Shown one piece after another: positions 1-7,154 of a stretch of DNA of 56,343 nt; within the stretch, counting starts at the first letter, position 1, and each line of letters begins with the position of its first letter. Source of the DNA: a virus. The DNA lies in IMG/VR virus record IMGVR_UViG_3300029448_000046, positions 1 through 56,343 of that record. One strand, 5' to 3'. A model generated the notes under the pieces. That model was given only the letters and a program-made list of their open reading frames with translations, made no database searches and had not been told where the DNA came from. The position numbers were made by a program, and so were the translations under genes.

Positions 1-2
1 TT

Positions 3-119
3 AACGCAACCATTGATGGCACTGAAATGTCAGTACCACTTGACCCAGCCAATCGCCACTACGCAGAAATCATGCGTCAGGTAGACGCTGGCGATTTGAC
101 TATAGCCGATGCTGAGTGA
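3..119 (+). CDS. C-terminal end of a virion/tail protein (partial)
   Basis: The reading frame is open from the left edge and stops at 117-119, so only the last 38 residues are visible. They include the stretch DPANRHYAEIMRQVDAGDLT and end in IADAE. This type of short acidic tail (an asparagine/aspartate-rich start, then a helix with RHYAEI..QVDAG) is common at the end of marine phage tail-appendage proteins, but I cannot name the family. The next gene starts inside its last codons (ATG at 109), which suggests translational coupling. The partial gene at the right edge of the window is also a fibre-type protein, but joining the two edges directly does not keep the frame. Confidence 0.6.
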   Translation, partial: NATIDGTEMSVPLDPANRHYAEIMRQVDAGDLTIADAE

Positions 120-531
120 GTCCCCTCTTTCCTTCAACCAGATTGGTGACGCTGGCATTATTGTTGACACGCCAACATCAACTCAAACATTCTCTTTCAC
201 CCAGACATCTATCCTGTCTAAGTTCTACATTGGCGTTTCAAGTCAGTCTTTTGCATTTACAAAAACATCCAGCGGTCTTCGTGGTAAAATTGGCACGTCT
301 AGTCAAAGCTTTAATTTAACTCAAAGTTCTATTGGTAGTAGAATACAGCAACAATCACCGACATTGGAATGGGGCTTTACGCGGACCACTCAGGGCGACA
401 GGCTTTGGGAGATTTTTTCTAAAGGTGGCTCAAGTGAAAGTTGGTCTTCTTTAAATGTCACTTCATCTGAGGAAGTTTGGTCAGACTTAAATACATCATC
501 GACCAGCGAGAACTGGACTAAGCTTAGATAG
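109..531 (+). CDS. Short serine/threonine-rich virion repeat protein, unrecognised
   Basis: This 140-residue protein is almost entirely Ser, Thr, Gln and Phe. Its N-terminal 75 residues carry three imperfect copies of a repeat with the core 'ssQSFxFTqtSs' spaced about 21-23 residues apart, followed by a tryptophan-rich tail (SESWSSLN, EEVWSDLN, SENWTKL) that is itself a threefold repeat. Such beta-prone repeats fit a fibre or decoration protein. It has no clear ribosome binding site and overlaps the end of the previous gene, so translation is probably coupled. A terminator follows it, making it the last gene of the upstream tail-fibre unit. Function is inferred from position only. Confidence 0.6.
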   Translation: MLSESPLSFNQIGDAGIIVDTPTSTQTFSFTQTSILSKFYIGVSSQSFAFTKTSSGLRGKIGTSSQSFNLTQSSIGSRIQQQSPTLEWGFTRTTQGDRLWEIFSKGGSSESWSSLNVTSSEEVWSDLNTSSTSENWTKLR

Positions 532-579
532 GTCAGCACCACCACATACGCATATGTTATGTTAACTAAAGATTACTAA

Positions 580-603
580 CCCTGCTTCTAGCGGGGTTTT
601 TTT
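580..603 (+). terminator. Rho-independent terminator after the fibre unit
   Basis: A six-base-pair stem (CCCTGC/GCGGGG, one G-T pair) with a TTCTA loop is followed by seven T residues. It lies between the repeat protein and the next fibre gene and would separate their transcripts. Confidence 0.75.
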
Positions 604-614
604 ACGAGGTATCA

Positions 615-1865
615 ATGGCAAGTACTTACTCAACTAACACAGGTATTGAACTTCAGGGTTCAGGCGAAAACGCTAATACTTGGGGTGATATTACAAACAC
701 AAACTTTACAATAATTGACCGCGCTCTAAATGGTGTTGGAGCCATTACACTATCTGGAACCACGCATACATTAACAACAAGTGATGGCTCGTTGTCTGAT
801 GGCCAGTATGCTGTTCTGGTTTTTGGTGGCTCTCCATCTGGGACGAATACGGTGACAATCTCACCAAACGACCAAGATAAACTTTATCACATACAGAACT
901 CCACGAACCAATCTATTATCCTAAAGCAAGGAAGCGGAGCAACTATTACAGTTGCCGCAGGTCTGAAGAAGATTGTTTATGCGGACGGTGCTGGGTCTGG
1001 TGCGGCTGTTGTTGACCTTACATCAAATCTTGATTTAGGCGACATCACTGCAACAAGCCTAGATATAAGCGGTTCAGTGGACATTGACGGAACTCTGGAA
1101 ACAGACGCATTGTCAATTGCAAGCACGACAGTCACAGCTACAGCCGCTGAATTAAACAAACTGGATGCATGTACAGCAACAACTGCTGAATTAAACTACC
1201 TTGACCTGACAACTTTGGGAACAAGTGAAGCCAGTAAGGTTGTGTCTGCTGACGCAAGTGGAGACATAACAATAGCTGGAGCCAGCTATAATGCAGTTTG
1301 GGACAAGTCAGCAAATGCTCTTGAGTTTGCAGACAATGCAAAGGCCGTGTTTGGAACTGGCTCAGACATGGAGTTGTCTCACGACGCTTCTCACTCTTAC
1401 ATCAAAAATACCACTGGAAGTTTGAAAATCCAGACAGGACAGCTTGATGTTTTAGGTGGGAGTGATGGTGGAGAAACAATGGCGACGTTTGTCGATAATG
1501 GTGCTGTGTCTCTCTACTATGACAATTCTGTTCGGTTGGCAACCACAAGCGCAGGTGCATCTTTGACGGGAGCGTTTACTGCGTCAGGAGACATCACCGC
1601 TTTCTCTGACGAAAGGTTAAAGACAAATATAAAAACAATCCCAGCCGCCCTTTCAACGGTCCAGAAAATGAGGGGTGTTACATTCACAAAGGACAACATG
1701 AATTCATCTGGCGTTATAGCTCAAGAGCTTGAGAAGGTTGCGCCAGAACTCGTTCACAGTAATGAGATTTATAAATCTGTAGCCTACGGAAACTTGGTGG
1801 GATATCTGATTGAAGCTGTCAAGGAGCTGTCTGAAAAAGTCGAGGCTTTAGAACATGGCATTTGA
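615..1865 (+). CDS. Tail fibre with C-terminal S74 intramolecular chaperone domain
   Basis: A 416-residue fibre-type protein. The N-terminal part (MASTYSTNTGIELQGSGENA..TWGDITNTN) is the usual start of marine phage fibres, and the middle is a beta-repeat shaft with the motifs TAAELNKLDACTATTAELNYL and LDISGSVDIDGTLE. Residues about 333-416 match the peptidase S74/autochaperone family: SDERLKTNI at the expected Ser-Asp self-cleavage site, then VIAQELEKVAPELV and a final helix (NLVGYLIEAVKELSEKVEAL). In this family the C-terminal part trimerises the fibre and is cut off before the serine. Translation starts after a GAGG site following the terminator. It shares shaft motifs with the fibre at 54610-55794. 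Confidence 0.88.
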   Translation: MASTYSTNTGIELQGSGENANTWGDITNTNFTIIDRALNGVGAITLSGTTHTLTTSDGSLSDGQYAVLVFGGSPSGTNTVTISPNDQDKLYHIQNSTNQSIILKQGSGATITVAAGLKKIVYADGAGSGAAVVDLTSNLDLGDITATSLDISGSVDIDGTLETDALSIASTTVTATAAELNKLDACTATTAELNYLDLTTLGTSEASKVVSADASGDITIAGASYNAVWDKSANALEFADNAKAVFGTGSDMELSHDASHSYIKNTTGSLKIQTGQLDVLGGSDGGETMATFVDNGAVSLYYDNSVRLATTSAGASLTGAFTASGDITAFSDERLKTNIKTIPAALSTVQKMRGVTFTKDNMNSSGVIAQELEKVAPELVHSNEIYKSVAYGNLVGYLIEAVKELSEKVEALEHGI

Positions 1866-2565
1866 GTCTGGTGCAATTTCGTTTTCCGCCCTTCAAACAT
1901 TTTTTGGTGGGAGTAATCCAATATCGATAAGTGAATATTATCGTGGGGGTGATAATGTTCCCAGCACCAAAACAGAAATCACGACATATAATTCTGGAAC
2001 ATTAGGCAGTAATTTTGGAAGTGGAAGACCTCAAGACCAGAATAGTTGGTTCGCTGGCACGTCAGCTACTTTTCCCGGCGGCACTGCCACTGGCGGCGGA
2101 CAAGTTTGGGTGATTATAGGTTCAGATTTTAGTACTCCATTTAGTAATCTACCCGCAGTGGGGACCGTTGGCAGTAATGTAAGTGTGTCAGGCGGAAGCT
2201 CATCTACAACAGGTTCAACCGAGGCAAAGGTGTGGAGGCAGGATAGTGCCAACCACCGAAGGATTGTTATTATTAATCAGCTAAACAACCCGACAGACGT
2301 AACTTCATTTTCTATGACAAGCAGTGATGTCACATGGACATTTTCCTACGTTGGAACAGACTTTGGTCAAATCATAGCCCCCAATACAATAAGTCCAGAT
2401 GGTGGCACTATATCTATTGGCTCTGGCTCCGGTGGATATAATAACTGGGGGGGCAGAAGCTTTTCATACTCGAAGGCAACTTCATCAACAGCAGATGGTA
2501 ACACAGGTGTTCCGGCCTCTGGAGAGGTTCAGTTAAGTGATTATCGAAATGCGGACGCAGGGTAG
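1855..2565 (+). CDS. Glycine/serine-rich virion protein, probably fibre-associated
   Basis: This 236-residue protein overlaps the end of the fibre gene by 11 bases and has GAGG nine bases before its ATG. It begins with SGAISFSALQTFFGGSNPISISEYYRGG, a pattern seen at the start of many phage appendage proteins ('FsdlqtefGGsnPISlsEYYRGG'), and ends with the matching 'VQLSDYRNADAG'. The remainder is Gly/Ser/Thr-rich with little charge, as expected of an extracellular beta structure. I recognise the N-terminal motif as common in phage and GTA-like tail regions, but no enzymatic motif is present. Confidence 0.65.
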   Translation: MAFESGAISFSALQTFFGGSNPISISEYYRGGDNVPSTKTEITTYNSGTLGSNFGSGRPQDQNSWFAGTSATFPGGTATGGGQVWVIIGSDFSTPFSNLPAVGTVGSNVSVSGGSSSTTGSTEAKVWRQDSANHRRIVIINQLNNPTDVTSFSMTSSDVTWTFSYVGTDFGQIIAPNTISPDGGTISIGSGSGGYNNWGGRSFSYSKATSSTADGNTGVPASGEVQLSDYRNADAG

Positions 2566-2574
2566 GAAATCAAA

Positions 2575-4347
2575 GTGGCACTTGCAACTTTAAAATTCGC
2601 TTCAGGTGTTGTTAAAGACGACAGCTCTTACAGTTCAGAAGGACGCTGGGTTGACAGCGACAAGATACGGTTTTGGCAAGGTAAGCCAGAAAAGCTAAAG
2701 GGCTGGCAGAAGATAAACAACACAGCATTCAACGGTGTTTGCAGAGGATTAATTCAATGGCGCGATAATTCGGACAATGCACTAATCGCTCTTGGAACTC
2801 ATACACATTTATACATTTTAAAGGGCGGTGTATTAACTGACATTACACCAGTTCGAGAAGCAGGAAATCTAGTCAATAAATTTACATGCACTAATGGCTC
2901 CCCGACAATAACGGTAGCTGATAACGCTCATGGAATGGAGACTGGGACAAGAATAATTTTAGGTTCTGCAAGTTTTAATGGTGTAACTATTGCCGCTGAC
3001 TCAGAGTTTACAATCACTGATACTGGGTCTAACAGCTTCACGTTCACTGCCCCCGTCAACGCAACTTCGGACGGGTCGAGTGTCGGGGGAACGGTTGCAT
3101 ACAAATACCTACTAAATCCAGGTGACCAAAGTTCTGTATTTGACTTCGGCTGGGGGACTGGAGTTTGGGACAGCTCTGGTACTTGGAACACCCCTTCATC
3201 TGGAGATGGCATAGAGGTTGATGCTAGGACTTGGCAGTTTGATACATTTGGTGAGGACTTAATTGCGGCGGTTAAGGGTCAACCACTTATTCAGTGGGAT
3301 GCCTCGGCTGGTGTTGCAACGCGAGCTGTGTTTATAAACGACACAACTACCTCAGATAGCGCGTGTCCAAACACAGTGACTGGAGTTGTGTCTTCTAGTC
3401 CCGACCGACATCTTGTTGCGCTTGGTGCTGATGACCCCATGACAGTTCAATTTGCATCTCAAGAAACTACGAATACATGGACGGCGGCGGCAACAAACAC
3501 TGCTGGTTCGCAGAAGCTGACAGGTGGCTCCAAAATTATTGGTGCAAAAAGAACCCGTGGACAGATTTTGATTTGGACTGACACAACACTTCATTCGATG
3601 ACATTTAGAGGTCCACCTTATACTTTTGGATTTAGAGAACTGGCAACTGGTTCTGGACTTGTTGGTCCTAACGCAGTCGTTGAGGTCGGTGGCGTCGTTT
3701 ACTGGATGGGTATCAATCAGTTCTTTCGATTTGATGGTTCAGTGAAACCTTTGATAGGGCCTGTATCAAACCATGTCTTTTCAAATTTCAATACAGTTCA
3801 GTCAGAAAAAGTGGTGGCTGGGCTTAACAAAGAACACAGCGAGATATTTTTCTTTTATCCATCTTCATCATCCACGGAGAATAATCAGTATGCCAAGTAT
3901 AATTTTCGCGAGAACGTGTGGGACATCGGAACGATGGACAGGACGGCTTGGACCGACGCATCTACCTTCCCGAACAACATCGGAGCTTCATCCAGCGGAT
4001 ATTTATATAATCACGAAATTGGTGAAAATGATGACGGTGCGCCTATGTTATCTTTTATTACAAGCGCGGACATGGATATTGGAGATGGTCAAGAGGTAAT
4101 GTTTATTGACCGAGCGTTGCCTGACTTAACTGTCACAGGCGAAGCAAACATTACATTTAAAACCAGAAAAGATGCGATGGGTTCGTTTACAGAGAAAGGA
4201 CCATTTGAAGTGACGCCGACTACCTCAAAGATAAATCCCCGTGTTCGAGGCCGTCAGCTAGCTATAAAGGTTTCCTCAAATACATCTAACGCCGCTTGGC
4301 GGCTCGGTAACACAAGGGTTGATATGAAGAAAGATGGTGAGAGATGA
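2575..4347 (+). CDS. Tail hub / DNA-stabilisation-like protein (P22 gp10-type, inferred)
   Basis: A 590-residue protein starting at GTG after a GGA site. The sequence reads as repeated short beta blades: RWVDSDKIRFWQGKPEKLKGW at the N-terminus, then blades such as LIALGTHTHLYI, LVALGADDP, ILIWTDTTLHSMTF, VYWMGINQFFRFDG and IFFFYPS, ending with RVRGRQLAIKVSS. This resembles the propeller-type hub and packaged-DNA-stabilisation proteins of podophages (P22 gp10), including a final RxxGRxLaikv block. It lies downstream of the adaptors and fibres, as hub genes do. The family call rests on architecture, not on a strict motif. Confidence 0.6.
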   Translation: MALATLKFASGVVKDDSSYSSEGRWVDSDKIRFWQGKPEKLKGWQKINNTAFNGVCRGLIQWRDNSDNALIALGTHTHLYILKGGVLTDITPVREAGNLVNKFTCTNGSPTITVADNAHGMETGTRIILGSASFNGVTIAADSEFTITDTGSNSFTFTAPVNATSDGSSVGGTVAYKYLLNPGDQSSVFDFGWGTGVWDSSGTWNTPSSGDGIEVDARTWQFDTFGEDLIAAVKGQPLIQWDASAGVATRAVFINDTTTSDSACPNTVTGVVSSSPDRHLVALGADDPMTVQFASQETTNTWTAAATNTAGSQKLTGGSKIIGAKRTRGQILIWTDTTLHSMTFRGPPYTFGFRELATGSGLVGPNAVVEVGGVVYWMGINQFFRFDGSVKPLIGPVSNHVFSNFNTVQSEKVVAGLNKEHSEIFFFYPSSSSTENNQYAKYNFRENVWDIGTMDRTAWTDASTFPNNIGASSSGYLYNHEIGENDDGAPMLSFITSADMDIGDGQEVMFIDRALPDLTVTGEANITFKTRKDAMGSFTEKGPFEVTPTTSKINPRVRGRQLAIKVSSNTSNAAWRLGNTRVDMKKDGER

Positions 4348-4604
4348 GCGCACCCATTCGGCCAACCCTTCCTAGACCACAAGGTGATATGGAAGAGTGG
4401 GCTTCTCTTTTGGTAGACGAGCTTGAAAATGAATTTGAGAGAATTAGTCAGGCCGCAAATACCGCTGACCCTAATGATAGCTTTGCGCCGACAAACTTTA
4501 CTCAGACTAAAGCCTTAAACGCTGGCACAGCAAACACTGCCACCGTAGCCAATGTATTGGCGACGTTGATTGAAGCCCTCAGAAACAAAGGATTGTTAGC
4601 GTAA
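4344..4604 (+). CDS. Small helical virion-region protein, unrecognised
   Basis: An 86-residue protein whose ATG overlaps the stop of the hub gene (ATGA), so it is probably translationally coupled. It has a proline-rich start (MSAPIRPTLPRPQGD) followed by an acidic amphipathic helix (EEWASLLVDELENEFERI) and an alanine/threonine-rich second half with a final helix. No family is recognised. Its place between the hub and the ejection-protein genes suggests a minor structural or assembly role. Confidence 0.6.
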   Translation: MSAPIRPTLPRPQGDMEEWASLLVDELENEFERISQAANTADPNDSFAPTNFTQTKALNAGTANTATVANVLATLIEALRNKGLLA

Positions 4605-5728
4605 TGTGTGTAAGAAATTCAGAGCCTACTAATATGAGAATGGGTGGACCTTCTGACATTATGACAGTGGAGGAGTTTTACGGTGGACCTAGCGATAGCG
4701 ACAATAATCAAAGTGACAACAACACTAACACTAGTAACCAAAACGATATTCCAAACTATCAGTCTAGACCCCCAGCCGCTACTGACGACATGGGTAGCTA
4801 TGACGCAATTTATGGGCGAGGTGATGTCCCTGAAATAATGAACACCTTTGATGAAAGGAACAGGTCTGAATCTAGCCATCCAAATCACGTCCCAAACGCA
4901 CAGAGGGGAATACAAAACTATAACAGATTTATGGATAACAGAGTTAATTCTGTAGGTGCAAAAATTAGTAGGGGCATCAGGGGCATAGGGTCAATGGGGC
5001 CAATGAGCTTGTTTTTTGGTGGTGATAAAAGAAAAGAAGACTCAGTGTCTAGAAGCCAAGATTTGGTAAGTCAAATTATGAACTATAATGAAAGGGAACC
5101 GCAGTCTGTTTTACTAGGTGATGATGGACTTTCCTTTAAAATAACAACCCCTAACGGCGGCACTATCAACATTGGAAAGTCTGGTTTCTCATCGTACTCA
5201 GGTATGCCAGACCCTGACTACACTGGACCACTATCAAATTTAGTAAACCCGCCTGAACAAACAAATGAAGATAGTAACCCTGAAAGCACAAAAACTCCGC
5301 TAGACCCCTGCCCCGACGGTTTTGTGTTTAACAGTGAAACAAACTCCTGTGTTGAGGTTGAGTCTGACAGTGACACTATAGGTTCTTCATTTGTGAGAAA
5401 CACAGAACCCATGCCAACAGACCTTAGTCGATACGGTAGAGATAGCGGTGAGTATAGATTTTTTGATGAAATGCCGGGAATAATTAAAGCTAAAGATGGA
5501 ATACCGCGTGGAAGTCATGGTGAGGTTAAGGGGGTAGGTGGTCCTAAAGATGACCTCAACGGACCATTCATGCTTTCAACTAGTGAATATGTAATGCCAG
5601 CCGAGATGGTGCTGGATGAAGGTAACGGGAGTCACAAAAGAGGTATTGAAGCATTAGAAAAAAAACGCTTCGACGCACTAAGGAGATATCGTGACAGAGT
5701 TAAATCTGAGGAACGCGACAGAGCGTGA
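4604..5728 (+). CDS. Low-complexity virion-region protein with conserved C-terminal domain
   Basis: A 374-residue protein whose start overlaps the preceding stop (TAATG). The first 150 residues are Asn/Asp/Ser-rich and disordered. Residues 61-71 read DDMGSYDAIYG, a motif that recurs in the protein at 7151-9505. A small Cys pair (CPDGFVFNSETNSC) lies near residue 230. The C-terminal 80 residues (GEVKGVGGPKDDLNGPFMLS, then SEYVMPAEMV..GNGS..RG) match the 'G.GD..SD.I.a.LSdGEYViPAdvV...GnGs...G' domain found in many marine phage internal virion proteins. That domain's function is unknown to me. The following acetyltransferase gene starts inside this gene, 38 bases before its end. Confidence 0.65.
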   Translation: MCVRNSEPTNMRMGGPSDIMTVEEFYGGPSDSDNNQSDNNTNTSNQNDIPNYQSRPPAATDDMGSYDAIYGRGDVPEIMNTFDERNRSESSHPNHVPNAQRGIQNYNRFMDNRVNSVGAKISRGIRGIGSMGPMSLFFGGDKRKEDSVSRSQDLVSQIMNYNEREPQSVLLGDDGLSFKITTPNGGTINIGKSGFSSYSGMPDPDYTGPLSNLVNPPEQTNEDSNPESTKTPLDPCPDGFVFNSETNSCVEVESDSDTIGSSFVRNTEPMPTDLSRYGRDSGEYRFFDEMPGIIKAKDGIPRGSHGEVKGVGGPKDDLNGPFMLSTSEYVMPAEMVLDEGNGSHKRGIEALEKKRFDALRRYRDRVKSEERDRA

Positions 5729-6152
5729 CGACCCGTTAATATTTAACCTATTGATAGACATGCACCAAGAAAGCGGCATGGGAAACCTCAACCCTGACAA
5801 GGTAAAAAAAGCAATCAGGCACTGTCGATTGCAAGGGTGTATAATAGTTGCAGATATTCAGGGAGTTCCAAAGGCTGTCTTGGGTTTGCGACCTGATAGG
5901 TTTTGGTGGTCTGACGATATAGCTCTCTTTGACCAGTTCACATACGTTGCACCAGAGGCACGCAAAACAAGGGCTATATTCCAAATGATTAATGCGGCGA
6001 AGAGGATGGCTATTGAAGCTGAGATACCTCTACTTATTGGTAATTTTGGCCCAGTCGATACGGAAACAAAATCAAGGCTTTATAAAAGAATGGGTAAAAG
6101 TCTTGGAACAACTGTAATAGCGGGAGACACAGGTAAGTTCTTGTGGAAATAA
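5691..6152 (+). CDS. GNAT-like N-acetyltransferase
   Basis: A 153-residue protein. The GTG start is set by a strong AAGGAG five bases upstream, inside the preceding gene. The pattern of an N-terminal helix (RDDPLIFNLLIDMHQESG), a strand with small residues (GCIIVADIQGVPKAVLGL), a central VAPEARKTRAIFQMINAAKRMAI block at the acetyl-CoA pyrophosphate-binding position, and a final strand (LGTTVIAGDTGKFLW) fits the GNAT fold. The R/Q-x-x-G-x-G/A loop is degenerate (ARKTRA). Similar genes sit among tail and internal virion genes of other podophages. The substrate is unknown; a virion or host protein is possible. Confidence 0.6.
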   Translation: MTELNLRNATERDDPLIFNLLIDMHQESGMGNLNPDKVKKAIRHCRLQGCIIVADIQGVPKAVLGLRPDRFWWSDDIALFDQFTYVAPEARKTRAIFQMINAAKRMAIEAEIPLLIGNFGPVDTETKSRLYKRMGKSLGTTVIAGDTGKFLWK

Positions 6153-6155
6153 AAT

Positions 6156-7154
6156 ATGGGTTCATTTTGTAAAACAGGAAGTTCGACTTCCACACAAACT
6201 ACTGAGATACCGGACTATATCAAGAAACCTTTGACGGAAAACTTAGATGTAGCGGCAGACCTAGTCAAACAGCCTTATCAGGCATACGAAGGTATTCGTA
6301 TCGAGGACTTTACACCTGAACAGCTTGCGGCATTTGAGCAAATCAAGTCAATGCAAGGTACGGGTCAAGATGATATTGCCGAAGCAATGGCAGGTATAAA
6401 GGGGCTTTCTCCAAGCTCGCCATCAACAGTTACGTCCAAAACTTTTGATTCAGCCGCCGCCAGTCAGTACATGAATCCCTACACTACGAATGTCATGGAT
6501 AAAGCTCGCGAGCGTATGCTTGAGACAGATGAAATTATGGGGCAAAAGAGAGCCGCAAATCAGTTAGCCGCCGGAGCGTTTGGAGATAACTCCCGACGCT
6601 TCATAGAAAACTCTGAAGCTAAGTCTAACCTTGCTGACAGAATTGGAGACATGGAAGCAAAGCAGTTGGCGGCGGCATACAACAATGCACAAAAAGCCTA
6701 CGGTGTCGATGCTGGTATGGATATGAAAGCACAGCAACTAAACCAAGCATCTGGCCTTGCGGCTGACAAATTAAATACCGCGCAAGGATTGGGTGTAGCA
6801 CAGGGAATTGCGGGTCTTGTTGGTGCTGGTCAAGGTCTTAATTATGACCAGACAAATGCGCTTATGCAGGTTGGCGCGGCTGGTCAGCAGATGGGTCAGG
6901 CTGGTTTAGACTTAGCCTATGGAGACTTCCAAAACCAACAGCAATATCCATACGAGCAAGTTGGTTTCATGGCAAACCTATTGCAGGGTGCGCCGATGGG
7001 TAGCGTGACAACTGCAACCAGACCCACGGCTTCACCATTTCAATCAATGGCTGGTTTGGGTCTAGCTGGACTTGGTCTCTACGGACAGATGGGCGGCTTT
7101 AGTCCATATGGATTTGGAAATATTAACCCGCAGACTGGAGCGGCATACACATGA
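6156..7154 (+). CDS. Putative internal virion (ejection) protein
   Basis: A 332-residue Ala/Gly/Gln/Met-rich protein. It starts with MGSFCKTGSSTSTQTTEIPDYI and then TPEQLAAFEQIKSMQG. The middle (AASQYMNPYTTNVMDKARER and QLAAGAFGDNSRRFIENSEA) is the pattern seen in small internal core proteins of T7-like and marine podophages. The C-terminus is glycine-rich and hydrophobic (AGLGLAGLGLYGQMGGF), suitable for membrane interaction during DNA ejection. Its stop overlaps the start of the next virion gene (ATGA). The ejection role is inferred from composition and from gene order: three consecutive genes of increasing size before the lysis genes. Confidence 0.6.
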   Translation: MGSFCKTGSSTSTQTTEIPDYIKKPLTENLDVAADLVKQPYQAYEGIRIEDFTPEQLAAFEQIKSMQGTGQDDIAEAMAGIKGLSPSSPSTVTSKTFDSAAASQYMNPYTTNVMDKARERMLETDEIMGQKRAANQLAAGAFGDNSRRFIENSEAKSNLADRIGDMEAKQLAAAYNNAQKAYGVDAGMDMKAQQLNQASGLAADKLNTAQGLGVAQGIAGLVGAGQGLNYDQTNALMQVGAAGQQMGQAGLDLAYGDFQNQQQYPYEQVGFMANLLQGAPMGSVTTATRPTASPFQSMAGLGLAGLGLYGQMGGFSPYGFGNINPQTGAAYT